From NCBI GenBank assembly GCA_943789445.1, contig CALSUC010000003.1:124001-188000 (forward strand): a stretch of DNA of 64,000 bases. Direction: 5' to 3'. Numbering within the stretch: the first letter of the stretch is position 1; each line of letters opens with the position of its first letter. The stretch comes from UBA4575 sp002386945. Lineage in GTDB: Bacteria; Pseudomonadota; Gammaproteobacteria; UBA4575. Shown here one piece after another: positions 9,514-19,202 of this stretch. The translations under genes were made by a program, and so were the position numbers. The notes below the pieces were generated by a model, which searched no databases, had not been told where the DNA came from, and saw only the letters and a program-made list of their open reading frames with translations.

Positions 9514-10164
9514 CTACAGTAGTTTGAGTATGGCGCGTGCGCTTGAATCCAAGGTCGACAGTATTGAAGGCTGACGCAGTTGCTCTATATCCGCATAGTC
9601 ATCGACATCAATTAAGGACGGCATAAGCGCTATCTTGCGGCCTGCCTGTCTTGCTCGTTTTACACTCTGCTCTAACACACTAGAACAGCCCCATTGAATC
9701 TGTGTAAACAGAGCAGGGCAGGCTTGTCGCATACCGACTAAGACATAACCGCCATCATTAGCCGGCGTGAAAACCACACTACTTCTATGCTGTAACGATT
9801 CAAATGCCTTTTCTATAGAATCTAAGCCGATCTCTAGGCAATCACTACCAATCAATAGCACCCGCTGTGAATGCCGTAATTCCTGTTCGATCGCCTGTTG
9901 CATGCGTTGACCAAGACCATAGCCCTGCTGCAGCTCATAAGCAGATCTTGCGTATGGACTGGGAAGCCGAGAGTGGCTGCTTTGGTAGATGCGTAATGAA
10001 AAGCTGCCATGAGCAGTCAGTTGCACTAAGCGATTAACACTGGCCCTATGGAACTGTAATCGCTGTCGTTGATTTAACTCAGGCGCTAAACGTGATTTTA
10101 CACGCGTAATCAGTGGTGCTCTTGTCATCAAAATTAAGCTGTTTTGCTGCTGTCTCATAGGCAT
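9514..10164 (-). CDS. TIGR04282-type (DUF2064) nucleotidyl/glycosyltransferase-like protein
   Basis: 216 aa. The N-terminus LILMTRAPLITRVKSRLAP is the hallmark of the DUF2064/TIGR04282 family ('rSAM/selenodomain-associated transferase 1'). LIGSDCLEI and FTPANDGGYVLVGM follow, matching the GT-A-like core. The biochemical role is not firmly known; relatives occur beside arsenosugar or unusual-metabolite genes. It is 8 bp downstream of the TIGR04283 gene and probably co-transcribed. Confidence 0.8.
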   Translation of the reverse strand: MPMRQQQNSLILMTRAPLITRVKSRLAPELNQRQRLQFHRASVNRLVQLTAHGSFSLRIYQSSHSRLPSPYARSAYELQQGYGLGQRMQQAIEQELRHSQRVLLIGSDCLEIGLDSIEKAFESLQHRSSVVFTPANDGGYVLVGMRQACPALFTQIQWGCSSVLEQSVKRARQAGRKIALMPSLIDVDDYADIEQLRQPSILSTLDSSARAILKLL

Positions 10165-10172
10165 CGGCAGGG

Positions 10173-10880
10173 CTATAAACGACGACTATTATTTGATTTA
10201 GAATCACTGTAATAGCTCTTATATAGGCGTTCTGGCGAAACCCCAAAGTAATATAAGGCACGAAAAACCCACATTGAAAGCATCCCCTTAACAATCCCAT
10301 GCTGCTGCCAATAGCGCGCTGAAATAGTGACTTTCATCTTAAGGCAAACTGGTTTAGCACTGTCGCGTAGACATCGGCTTAGATAGATATCTTCCATTAA
10401 AGGATGAACCTTCATTCCATCTGTTGCTTGTTTCAAATAAACATCACGCCGGCAAAAGATAAGCTGATCACCAGTCGCTATACCAGTCAGTCGAGAGCGT
10501 AGATTCATACCGATGGCAATCAGACTCAAACCTAAATGCACTTGCTCAAAACACACATTAAAACGACCCCATATAGAGCGCTGTAAGGTTTGGTAGATGG
10601 CGACGAAATGCCGCAATTCTAGGCCGCAGTCTAGATGCATAAAGGCTAGATAAGACGAGCTGCTGGCCTGCACACCGGCATCTAATTGCGCGCCACGGCC
10701 AGGTTCACTCGGTATAACGCTAAAGCCCTGTGATTTGGCATATTGCACGGAATCGTCTTCACTGCCGCCATCTACCAGTATTAACTCATAGGCATCGTCT
10801 AGCTGTGCCAATAAGTCGGCTGAACGCCTTAATAAGGCGGCTTCATTCAGGATTGGGATAATTATGCTGAGATGGGACAT
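10173..10880 (-). CDS. TIGR04283-type family 2 glycosyltransferase
   Basis: 235 aa. GT-A motifs: LSIIIPILNEAALL at the N-terminus, ELILVDGGSEDDS, GRGAQLDAGVQASS and FMHLDCGLE (the usual acidic loop). The family tail is ATGDQLIFCRRDVY, HPLMEDIYLSRCLR and SARYWQQHGIVKGML. Known as 'rSAM/selenodomain-associated transferase 2' and linked in some bacteria to arsenosugar synthesis. No arsenic or radical-SAM gene is visible here, so the substrate is open. Middle gene of a three-gene minus-strand group. Confidence 0.82.
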   Translation of the reverse strand: MSHLSIIIPILNEAALLRRSADLLAQLDDAYELILVDGGSEDDSVQYAKSQGFSVIPSEPGRGAQLDAGVQASSSSYLAFMHLDCGLELRHFVAIYQTLQRSIWGRFNVCFEQVHLGLSLIAIGMNLRSRLTGIATGDQLIFCRRDVYLKQATDGMKVHPLMEDIYLSRCLRDSAKPVCLKMKVTISARYWQQHGIVKGMLSMWVFRALYYFGVSPERLYKSYYSDSKSNNSRRL

Positions 10881-10928
10881 CTAGGCATGGTAGCAAGCCT
10901 GCTGTCAGGCGTAAGCACTATCTAGTAT

Positions 10929-11270
10929 TTAGCGTGTGCGCTGCATAGCGGATCTAAACCGACCAAACACATAGCCACGCTTAGCTATATGGCGGGTTTT
11001 GCGTCCGGTAACGCGTTTACGCCACATTTTGAAGGAACTGGCCTTCATACTGCTGCGCATGATTTGACGCACCTTATTTTCCTTAAGCCCAAACTGCGCC
11101 TCAATAGCTTCAAATGGGGTGCGATCTTCCCAAGCCATCTCGATCAGACGGTCCAGGTCTTCAGGATTGATCATTTCATCTTTCATTCCTAAATCGTCGG
11201 TCATTGCCCGCCAAGTGTAAAGCAGGCGAGAGAACTTGCCCGGTACAAGAAGATTGGTTGGATATTCCAC
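10929..11270 (-). CDS. TIGR03643 family small basic protein
   Basis: Up to 113 aa. The core DLDRLIEMAWEDRTPFEAIE, QFGLKENKVRQIMR, FKMWRKRVTGRKT matches the small TIGR03643 family (about 75-85 aa, function unknown), which looks like a helix-turn-helix nucleic-acid binder. The start is uncertain: the first ATG at 11270 gives 113 aa, but ATGs at 11186 and 11174 give family-length products, and an AGGA lies about 12 bp before the latter. The protein is strongly basic at its C-terminus. It heads the run to the TIGR04283 and TIGR04282 genes. Confidence 0.7.
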   Translation of the reverse strand: MEYPTNLLVPGKFSRLLYTWRAMTDDLGMKDEMINPEDLDRLIEMAWEDRTPFEAIEAQFGLKENKVRQIMRSSMKASSFKMWRKRVTGRKTRHIAKRGYVFGRFRSAMQRTR

Positions 11271-11941
11271 TTGTAGGGCGTTAAATCAGCGCGGGGAACC
11301 CTTCATGTGCAGTGAGCAGAACCACGGAACTTGTTATATATTATCGAGGTAAGCGCTATAAGTTATTGTTTATAATATGCTTGAGAAATACTCTAGCTTT
11401 ATTAACTGGAAAGATATTCCTTTATCTAATTTAACATAATATACATTATGCGAAGTTATATAGGGAAGATAACACACCGAATCCAGCCTCAACCAGCGAG
11501 ATAAAACCAAGCCAATCTCCAACCTCCCAAGTCCCATTCATTAAGTGTCCCTATTTCTATCCATCTGAGGTCTATCACCCATTCAGACGATTATCGCTAA
11601 TGTCTAAACTTCAGAAATATCTCTCCTTGAAATCTGCCGCCTTTTGAATTTGAGAGTCTCATAAGCCGTCTAGCTCACTCAGCTGACTGGTAATTTTAAA
11701 AATGCAGTCATTGGCACTTCAAATGTCTCAACTCTCATCTAACTCAATTTCAATCGATTATCGACATTGCAGAGAGCTTTCTTGGGACCGATCACAAATT
11801 CATACCGCCTCAACCTATTAGTCCAACTCTGTTCCATTTATTTTTCAAAGGATAGCCTGGGTTATTTGTCCTTGTAGCCAACCCAATTGTCACAAATGAT
11901 TCAATTAAGCAACTTAACTAACGGTTGGATCTCATTATTCG
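11271..11941. other. 671-bp non-coding stretch at the left edge of the accessory block
   Basis: No open frame with coding character is seen on either strand. Composition turns more AT-rich than the flanks. It should contain the promoter of the minus-strand TIGR03643 gene and the 5' region of the plus-strand Rhs gene. I saw no tRNA end, insertion-sequence end or clear terminator, so the exact boundary of the accessory DNA is not defined here. Confidence 0.4.
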
Positions 11942-12796
11942 ATGAAAACCTCCTCTATTACTAAGGCGATAAAGTACCTGCTTCTGTGTCTGACTTTGTC
12001 ATCTGTACTTACCTCTAATAGTTGGGCTGATTTCGCCCCAATAATGGTCGGTGATATTATCATCATGGTACCGATCGCTAGTTCATCGTCACCAGGTAGT
12101 GGTCCAGCACCAGGTAATGGCCCAACACCCGTTATAAATCCCATTATTTCAACCAACACTCCGATTGTTGAACCAACTACTCCCGGAGCCGATGTCGGCG
12201 CTATCGCCGCTGATTTTAGTGTTAGCCCCAGTGGTGCGGCCACCTACAGTATCCCGATTAAACTGCCGCCGGCTAATGGTGGCGTGCAACCTGCCCTTTC
12301 GCTCAACTATTCCAATCAAGGCGGTAATAGCCTATTAGGTATGGGCTGGTCTCTTGGTGGACTGTCTGCTATTACACGTTGCCCAGCAAGCTACGCCTCC
12401 GATAGTTTTAAGGGAGGCATTAATTTTGATGGCGATGATCGGTTTTGTTTGGATGGCCAGCGTCTAATCTTAGTTGGCGGTGGTACTTACGGTGCTGCCG
12501 GTAGCGAATATCGCACTGAGATCGATACTTTTTCTAAGATCGTTGCTTATGGTGCATTCGGCAATGGGCCTGCCTACTTTAAGGTATGGACCAAAGCCGG
12601 TGAAATCTTGGAGTATGGTCTCGACGCCACGGGCTTTGCACCGAATAAGGCAGATGGTCAGTTAAATAATCACAATCTCTCCTGGTCGATCAACAAACTA
12701 ACTGATAGCACCGGTAATTACATGTCGTTTAAGTACAACACTAACCGACAGGCAGGAACGCAGTTCCTACCAAAATACTCTACGGTGGACACATAA
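11942..12796 (+). CDS. Rhs gene segment 1: signal peptide and SpvB N-terminal domain
   Basis: 284 codons. A Sec signal (KYLLLCLTLSSVLTSNSWA) is followed by a Pro/Gly-rich linker and the SpvB domain: GAATYSIPIKLP, VQPALSLNYSNQGGNSLLG, MGWSLGGLSAITRC and DDRFCLDGQRLIL. A Sec signal is usual for SpvB-containing proteins of free-living bacteria but not for T6SS-linked Rhs. The frame ends just after KYNTNRQAG; the expected continuation (YGGH, then NGQSPTAEVEFIS) is found in the other two frames within 20 bp. Confidence 0.75.
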   Translation: MKTSSITKAIKYLLLCLTLSSVLTSNSWADFAPIMVGDIIIMVPIASSSSPGSGPAPGNGPTPVINPIISTNTPIVEPTTPGADVGAIAADFSVSPSGAATYSIPIKLPPANGGVQPALSLNYSNQGGNSLLGMGWSLGGLSAITRCPASYASDSFKGGINFDGDDRFCLDGQRLILVGGGTYGAAGSEYRTEIDTFSKIVAYGAFGNGPAYFKVWTKAGEILEYGLDATGFAPNKADGQLNNHNLSWSINKLTDSTGNYMSFKYNTNRQAGTQFLPKYSTVDT

Positions 12797-13603
12797 TGGC
12801 CAGTCCCCTACGGCAGAAGTTGAATTTATTTCAGCGCTTCGTCCTGATCCAAGCGAGCAGCGTATCGCTGGTGTCCGCATAAGGCTTGATCGTCTCATCA
12901 ATACTATTCACGTTAAAAATATCCATGGCGTATTGATCAGCACCTATCGCATCAACTACGAAACTGACTCCAATACGAATAATGCCAGCCATATCAGCAG
13001 CATCACGCAATGTGATGGTCAGGGTAATTGTCAGCCTAGCACCACCTTCCAGCGTCAAACGGGAACAAATACATTACAGCATGTACGCAGCTATAGCGGA
13101 GATCATGCACATGCCACCGCTGATGAATTAGAGCGTCGGAAGATCATCGATATCAATGGTGATGGATTAATGGATATCTATCACGTTGCTAAATCTGCTA
13201 CTCAGGCTGATTCTGTCCACCTGCAAAATGCAGATGGCAGCTATAAAGTAGTTAGTGCTGGTGTTATCTCGGGAAGCGATTATAAATCTGGTGATCTCAG
13301 GTATGGTGATTTCAATGGCGATGGCAAGATCGATATATTGCAATTAAAACGGTCAGTAGTACGTGAGTAAGTTGTACAGGAGTGTAAAGAAGTCATCACT
13401 CGGATGGAGGATCATCTGGATATTCCCATCATGGGGACTCGACTGAAACTAGTTACACACCTATCTATTTATACTGGCGATGGGGCTGGCCATTTTAGTC
13501 AATCTTCAACATCACCATCCATACCTTTCATTAAGGATATAATTCAACCTAGAGTAACAATCCTAGAGGTTAGTCCTTTTGGAGGTCCTATTTATAGTTC
13601 CTA

Positions 13604-16597
13604 GTGTCACTACTTAACTCTCACAATAACCAACGTTTACACATTGCCGATTTCACCGGTGATGGTAGAGACGACATCCTCTATCTAGGCAATGATCCTT
13701 CGCCTCAAGCTAATCACTTCACCGCCAGACTTTATGTCGCCGATGCCAGCACCACTGGTTTTACCCAAGTCCCCGATAGTCGAATAGTCTTTAGTATTCG
13801 CTCTGGCACGGGTACTGAGAACGATCTTGATCGTTTTCGGGTTGGTGACTTCAATGGTGATGGTATGGCGGATCTGTATTGGATTACTAATGACATCGAT
13901 AGGGTATTTATCAGTGAAGGCAATGGCTCTTTTCATCAAACCTCAGGCCCATCTACCTACGTCGGTGGTACTGAACACAATATCAAACTAAATATAGCGC
14001 GAGTAAAGTTTGCCGATTTCAATGGTGATGGCATAACCGACATCATGCGAGAAGCTGATTGTCGTTGCAGTGCACCAGCTCTTGTTGCGATGGGCAGTGG
14101 TGATGGTCGATTTACACACTGGATAAATTCCAGTTTGTATACAAACAGCTCTGATACTGGCACCGGTGATCAACCACGCATTTTATTTGGCGACTTTAAT
14201 GGTGATGGGCTTACTGATGTCTATTATGCGTCATCACAAGCTTCAGTTAATTTATCTAGAGGTGATGGTACCTTTACCCGACGAAATTCCCCTGCAGGCA
14301 TATATCTTCATATTCGTCTCCCCTATATTGATCTCTCTCGCCTACATGTTGTTGACTCTAACGGTGATGGTTACAGTGATATTCACTGGCTCAATAATAC
14401 CGCGCACATTATTATCATTAACCAAAACAAACCTGCACTCATTACAAAAATAACCAATGGTCTTGGTGTCAGCATTCAGGCCACATATCGCTCCCTGATC
14501 AATAACCCAAGTTATACCCAGCAGACGGATGCCGTCTTTCCAATGCGCGATCTATCCATCCCTCTACAGGTGGTTACACAGACAAAAACCGATAACGGTA
14601 TTGGCGGTCTCACCACCCTTAACCATGGCTATAGAGGTGCAAAATACAATACTAATGGTCGTGGATTTAGCGGTTTTAGAGAACGCACGACGGAAGATCC
14701 GGTGACACAAACTAATGTCCTCACTCGCTATAACACCCACTTCCCATACACCGGTGTGGTCGAGATGGAAGAGACACATATTGGGACTCGCCTGATCTCA
14801 CGCCTGACTAATAGTGTCACTAACCAACCAACGGCCAATGCTCGAACTCGCTTTGTTAGCATCAATCAATCGATAGAACAGAATTTCAATGTCGATAATG
14901 GTGCCCTACTCAGCACAGTGACCAGCGCCAATCAATACGATGACTATGGGAATCCAACGCGCATCACAGTGACCACAGAGGACGCTGCTAGCAACACCTA
15001 CATCACCACGACAGAGAATAGCTATAACAATAACTTAGCTAATTGGCACCTTGGGCGCTTAACCCGGGCGCAAGTGACACAACAACAAAATGGAGTGGCT
15101 GCTCCTACCCGGACCTCAACCTTCACTTACAACAGTACTACCGGCTTATTGCAAAGTGAGACTATTGAGCCCGGCACTAATTTCTGGCTGACCAAACAAT
15201 ACCAACATGACACATACGGCAATCGAACCAGTGTCACTACCACAGGCTATGGCGTGGCCGCACGTACCAGCAATACGCACTATGACAGCCGAGGCGTCCA
15301 CCCTATTTCTAGCAGTAATGCCTTAGGCCATACTGAGACCTATGAGCATAACGACCCTTGGGGTAACCGCACTCAACTCACAGGACCTAATGGTCTGAGT
15401 ACAGCATGGCTATATGATGGTTTTGGTCGCCTCTATCGTGAAACACGCGCCGATGGCACCCACAGTAGTACAGCTTATGCCTGGTGTAACGACAGCTGTC
15501 CGGAATTGGAGGGCGGCCGACAGCTTAGTTATAAAAAGACCAGTAAAAGCACCGGTTCAGCAGGCGCAGTCAGCTATTTCGATGCAGTCAATCGCGTTCT
15601 ATTAGTCGAAAGAGAAGGCTTTGATGGCAGCCGTATTCGTACTCAAACGCAGTACGATGAACGAGGTCGTGTGCGCTGGACATCCCTACCCTATCAAAGC
15701 GCTAGCCCACAATATAAGCAACAGAACGTTTACGACAGCTACAACCGTCTAACGAGTCAAAGCTCACCCGCCAGCGGCACCACCAGCTATCAGTATAACG
15801 GCTTCCTCACGACCATCACCAATGCTAAAGGTCAATTACATAAAGAAATGAAGGATGTATTAGGTCGCACAGTCTGGACCGAAAACCATCTAGCTAAAAA
15901 AGTCAGCTTTAATTACGACCCACAGGGCAACCTAATCGAAGTCACGCCCAATAGCACCGCCAGTGATGCCGCTGAAAACAAGATAACCAACCGCTATAAC
16001 CTGCGTGGTGAAAAGATCGAAACCAACGATCCCAGCATGGGACGTTGGAGTTATAACTACAATGCATTAGGACAACTCACGCAACAAACCGATGCCAAAG
16101 CACAAAGCAGTAGCCTGCAATATGACTTATTAGGCCGCATGATCACTCGTACCGATACCGAAGGCACCACCACCTGGAGCTATGATAGTGGCACTAAAGC
16201 TATCGGTAAGTTCAACCGAGTGACCCAAAGTGATGGCTATATAAAAGAAATAACATACGATGCATTGGGTCGTCCTACACAGGTGCAGACCACCATCAAT
16301 GGCGTTATTCATACCAGCCAAACCGCTTATAATGCGCAGGGGCGAGTCTCAGATATCACCTACCCTAGCGGGCTACAGATCGAACAGATCTACAACAACC
16401 TAGGCTATCTCGAGCGCGTCAGGCGAAAAGACAATCAACACACCTTCTGGCAAGCCAATAGTAGTAATCAGTTTGGTAACATCACCTCCGCCACCCTCGG
16501 CAATCAACTGGTCGAACTACGCAGCTATGCAAACAACAGTGGTCGCTTAACCACTATCAAACACGGGGGCTGGTGCTACTCAAAACCTACATTATGA
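13604..16597 (+). CDS. Rhs gene segment: VCBS/FG-GAP repeats and YD repeats
   Basis: 997 codons open. The first about 270 residues hold five FG-GAP/VCBS-type calcium loops (DFTGDGRDDI, DFNGDGMADL, DFNGDGITDI, DFNGDGLTDV, DSNGDGYSDI). A TcdB-middle-like stretch (TKITNGLGVSIQATY, YRGAKYNTNGRGFSGF) follows, then many YD repeats of the form YDxxGRxxxxT/YNxLGxL. The frame is lost at an extra G at 16565-16569; dropping it restores KHGAGATQ and the YD repeats run on. The frame also extends upstream of 13604 without a real start, so this is an internal piece. Confidence 0.75.
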   Translation: MSLLNSHNNQRLHIADFTGDGRDDILYLGNDPSPQANHFTARLYVADASTTGFTQVPDSRIVFSIRSGTGTENDLDRFRVGDFNGDGMADLYWITNDIDRVFISEGNGSFHQTSGPSTYVGGTEHNIKLNIARVKFADFNGDGITDIMREADCRCSAPALVAMGSGDGRFTHWINSSLYTNSSDTGTGDQPRILFGDFNGDGLTDVYYASSQASVNLSRGDGTFTRRNSPAGIYLHIRLPYIDLSRLHVVDSNGDGYSDIHWLNNTAHIIIINQNKPALITKITNGLGVSIQATYRSLINNPSYTQQTDAVFPMRDLSIPLQVVTQTKTDNGIGGLTTLNHGYRGAKYNTNGRGFSGFRERTTEDPVTQTNVLTRYNTHFPYTGVVEMEETHIGTRLISRLTNSVTNQPTANARTRFVSINQSIEQNFNVDNGALLSTVTSANQYDDYGNPTRITVTTEDAASNTYITTTENSYNNNLANWHLGRLTRAQVTQQQNGVAAPTRTSTFTYNSTTGLLQSETIEPGTNFWLTKQYQHDTYGNRTSVTTTGYGVAARTSNTHYDSRGVHPISSSNALGHTETYEHNDPWGNRTQLTGPNGLSTAWLYDGFGRLYRETRADGTHSSTAYAWCNDSCPELEGGRQLSYKKTSKSTGSAGAVSYFDAVNRVLLVEREGFDGSRIRTQTQYDERGRVRWTSLPYQSASPQYKQQNVYDSYNRLTSQSSPASGTTSYQYNGFLTTITNAKGQLHKEMKDVLGRTVWTENHLAKKVSFNYDPQGNLIEVTPNSTASDAAENKITNRYNLRGEKIETNDPSMGRWSYNYNALGQLTQQTDAKAQSSSLQYDLLGRMITRTDTEGTTTWSYDSGTKAIGKFNRVTQSDGYIKEITYDALGRPTQVQTTINGVIHTSQTAYNAQGRVSDITYPSGLQIEQIYNNLGYLERVRRKDNQHTFWQANSSNQFGNITSATLGNQLVELRSYANNSGRLTTIKHGGWCYSKPTL

Positions 16598-17778
16598 ATA
16601 CGATCTTCTTGGTAACCTAACTAAACGCCAAGATCAAAAACAAAATAAAACTGAAACGTTTAGTTACGACGCCCTCAACCGCCTAACAAGCACTACAGGG
16701 ACTAATAACCAAAACCAAACCTATCAATACGACGCCCTCGGTAACCGAACTCGCGATCTGACGGTAGCTAATCAGTACCAATACCATAAATACGATGAAG
16801 ACGATGACAGCCCACGCAACGCCTTAAACCGTCGCTTTCACACCAGCCCGAGCCAACAATCAATCACCTACCAATACGATGCCAATGGCAACCAAACCAG
16901 CAGCAGTGATGGCCGTAGCATTGAATACAGTAGCTTTAACAAACCCATACGCATCAGCAAGGGCGACGATTACAACAGCTTTGCCTACGGCCCTGACCGA
17001 TCACGTTACCAGCAGACCAGCCAACTAGCGGGGGTAACCACCAGCACGCTCTATCTAGGCACAGGCTATGAACAAGTCACCACAAGCAGCAGCACCCTGC
17101 ATAAGCACTACATCTTTGCCGATGGTCGCACCATTGCGATGGTTACCACGGGTAGTGAAAGCCATACCCGTTACTCTACACCACGACCATCTAGGTTCAA
17201 TCAATACGATCACCGATGCCAATCGCAACATTATCGAGCAACGCTCTTTCGACGCCTTTGGTCGCGTACGGCAAGCCGATTGGGGCAACACCCTCGCCCT
17301 ACTCTCTAGCCCGATCACCCGCGGTTACACCGGCCATGAAAACATCGGCCTTGGCCTAGTACATATGAATGGCCGCGTCTACGATCCAGACCTCGGTCGT
17401 TTCTTAAGCCCCGATCCTTATATTCAAGCCCCTAAAAACCTACAAAGCTATAACCGTTACGCCTATGTGATCAATAACCCACTCAGCTATACTGATCCTA
17501 GTGGTTACTTCTTTAAGAAAGCCAGGAAGAAGTTTAAAAAAGCAGTTAAAAAAGTACGGAGGAAAGTTAATAGCATAGGTAGAGGCGTGGTAAACACAAC
17601 TATCGCAATTAATAATATTCCGATAGTCAGACAAGTTGGGACTGTAGTCGCTTGCAGCTATGGCCCACAGGCCTGTGGTGCCTATGTTGGTCTTTCGAGC
17701 TATGCTGAAACGGGCAGCCTTAAACAAGGCCTTGTTGCTGGTTTGAGTGCCGCTGCGACCACAAGTGATTGTGAATAG
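16569..17778 (+). pseudogene. Rhs gene segment: last YD repeats and Rhs core end
   Basis: From 16569 the reading continues as YD repeats (YEYDLLGNLTKR, FSYDALNRLT, YQYDALGNRTRD) to about 17174. One extra base in the string CGTTACTCTACACC shifts the frame, and the conserved core end follows: HHDHLGSINTITD, FDAFGRVRQADWG, RGYTGHENIGLGLVHMNGR, YDPDLGRFLSPDPYIQ and NPLSYTDPSG (residue end near 17508). In Rhs proteins this last block marks where the toxin tip begins. A further shift at about 17760 separates it from the tip. Confidence 0.72.
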
Positions 17779-18382
17779 CGAGCTTAGCTATGGTGAGAAG
17801 TTTGCATTACATGCTGCGGTTGGTGTTGCTAGATCACAAGCAGCTGGATCTTCGAGAGGTGGAGGGTCTTCGGGTGCTAAAGTAGTAGGAGGAACTGCGT
17901 CAGAATTGAGCGGTGGTAAGTTTGCTAATGGGGCGTTGAGCAATTCGTTCCAATACCTTTTCATTGAGGCAGCTACAGCTGCACAAAAGCATTTTGCAAG
18001 AAATGCTGAAAATGATCAGCTTTTTAAAGATGAAGGTTTATATGGTAGAAATGACTTAACGGTTGATGAAATTCAAAATGCAGGTGAATTTGGTTTTAAA
18101 CAAGCTTCTCCAAGTGAGTCGGAATTACATAGACTTGGCCCTGGCAATAAGGGGAATCTTAAATTTACTAGCAAGGTGGCAGATTCAGAAACTTGGTATC
18201 AGAGGAATTTTTCTAATAGGTACGGTCGCTATGAAATAGTAGTTAGTCCAAATGGTGATGGTACTTTTACTCATGTTACTGATTCAGTGAATATGGGGAC
18301 TCTTAACCGTGGTAATAGTCCATTTACGCATGTTGCCCGAGATGTCGTCCCATATATTAGATTTGGTAATACACCTGATTGA
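17747..18382 (+). CDS. Rhs C-terminal variable tip with putative toxin domain
   Basis: Roughly the last 200 residues. A pretoxin stretch typical of polymorphic toxins comes first (ALHAAVGVARSQAAG, then GGTASELSGGKFANGALSN). The tip proper, from about 17985, runs KHFARNAENDQLF, YGRNDLTVDEIQNAG, YGRYEIVVSPNGDGTF, TDSVNMGTLNRGNSP and ends RDVVPYIRFGNTPD. The VNMGT...DVVPYxxxGN ending resembles one I recall from C-terminal domains of other Rhs-type toxins, but I cannot name its activity. GC falls relative to the Rhs core, as usual for exchangeable tips. A small lipoprotein gene follows after 18 bp. Confidence 0.6.
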   Translation: MPLRPQVIVNSELSYGEKFALHAAVGVARSQAAGSSRGGGSSGAKVVGGTASELSGGKFANGALSNSFQYLFIEAATAAQKHFARNAENDQLFKDEGLYGRNDLTVDEIQNAGEFGFKQASPSESELHRLGPGNKGNLKFTSKVADSETWYQRNFSNRYGRYEIVVSPNGDGTFTHVTDSVNMGTLNRGNSPFTHVARDVVPYIRFGNTPD

Positions 18383-18400
18383 AGATAGTAGGTATTCAAT

Positions 18401-18940
18401 ATGTTTTTAAAGGTAGTTTTATTTTTTGTATTAGGGCTGTTGCTGATGTCTTCTATAAGTTGTAGAGAGGTACAAAATTATCGTTATAATTATACCGAGT
18501 TTGAGTTATTTGAAGGAATATTAGGTGTAAATTTAGTTGGTAGGTATGGTGAGAATTACGAAGAGGACGGCAAAAAGCTATTAGATTATGGGTTTCCATA
18601 TAATTTGCAATTCACATATGCAATACCTCCCGATAGTGAGCTATATGCTGTTACCATTCAAAATATTAAGCTGGTTAGTAAAGAAACAGGTGCTTCTTTT
18701 AACGTACTAGATGTAACTAGTAAAAAAGTAAGAACATACGACACTAGAAAACTAGTCAGGATATCTACTGGGCCGTTAACTTCAGACCAATATAATTACG
18801 AAGATTATTACTTAAATGCTGATGTATTAATTTATAAGAATGCAGATCATCCCCAAGAAGAAAGTATCTCGGTATTGCTAAAAACCGATTATAAAAAAGA
18901 AATAAGGAATGACTGGTTTGATGAAAAAACTGGTGTTTAA
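18401..18940 (+). CDS. Predicted lipoprotein, candidate immunity protein for the adjacent Rhs tip
   Basis: 179 aa. The N-terminus is hydrophobic and ends in a lipobox-like Cys (LLLMSSISC, Cys about residue 21). The mature part is polar, Tyr/Lys-rich and without recognised domains. An AGTAGG sequence precedes the ATG. It starts 18 bp after the toxin-tip stop, the usual place for an immunity gene. A membrane-anchored immunity protein would fit a toxin acting in the periplasm or at the envelope. The role is inferred from position only. A 123-bp RAYT-derived element follows 28 bp after its stop. Confidence 0.6.
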   Translation: MFLKVVLFFVLGLLLMSSISCREVQNYRYNYTEFELFEGILGVNLVGRYGENYEEDGKKLLDYGFPYNLQFTYAIPPDSELYAVTIQNIKLVSKETGASFNVLDVTSKKVRTYDTRKLVRISTGPLTSDQYNYEDYYLNADVLIYKNADHPQEESISVLLKTDYKKEIRNDWFDEKTGV

Positions 18941-18968
18941 AAAAAAGCAATGTAAAAAATCAATAGAA

Positions 18969-19091
18969 AATCAATAGGGTCAGACTCGATTGATTTTGCT
19001 TTGTCGGAAGCTTGTTGATTTTCTATCGCCGCCTCTAGGTTCAGGTTGAGCCTAAATCTATATAGATCAATGGAGTCTGACCCTATTGATT
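18969..19091. mobile_element. 123-bp RAYT-derived miniature element, copy A
   Basis: Bounded by exact 19-bp inverted repeats AATCAATAGGGTCAGACTC and GAGTCTGACCCTATTGATT. The left about 80 bp match the left end of the RAYT element at 20177, including the 3' end of its transposase gene; the right about 31 bp match the RAYT right end. It is therefore an internal-deletion derivative with both ends kept. Identical over its whole length to copy B at 19746. Confidence 0.85.
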
Positions 19092-19202
19092 TTTTCTTTA
19101 GACGTAGGTGGTGGTGCAGCATATATAGGTCGAGGTGCTGGTCATATATTGCTTGATGTTGTTCCGTATGCGTTAGGTGGTAATGCGCGAGGTCCGAATT
19201 GA
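19092..19202 (+). pseudogene. Orphan Rhs toxin-tip end
   Basis: In one frame the DNA right after element A reads DVGGGAAYIGRGAGHILLDVVPYALGGNARGPN-stop (quoted in parts: DVGGGAAYIGRGAGH, then ILLDVVPYALGGNARGPN). Its end parallels the intact tip's HVARDVVPYIRFGNTPD. It has no start or delivery domain of its own. The stop TGA overlaps the ATG of the next lipoprotein (TGATG). It looks like the last piece of a displaced toxin tip, cut at its upstream side by the miniature element. Confidence 0.6.

Larger units (their letters stand above)
11942..18382 (+). pseudogene. Secreted SpvB/TcdB-like Rhs-repeat toxin gene, interrupted by several frame breaks
   Basis: One gene of about 2,145 codons whose pieces read in three frames. 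In order: signal peptide, SpvB domain, VCBS/FG-GAP (TcdB middle-like) repeats, YD repeats, Rhs core end, variable C-terminal tip. Breaks: two indels at about 12774-12795; an in-frame TAA at 13368; a shift between about 13520 and 13604; an extra G in the G-run 16565-16569; an extra base at about 17175; and a shift at about 17760. On both sides of every break the expected protein resumes in another frame. Either the gene has decayed or the consensus is wrong; flanking single-copy genes have no such errors. Related Tc/SpvB-Rhs proteins form a shell that encloses and delivers a C-terminal toxin. Confidence 0.82.
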
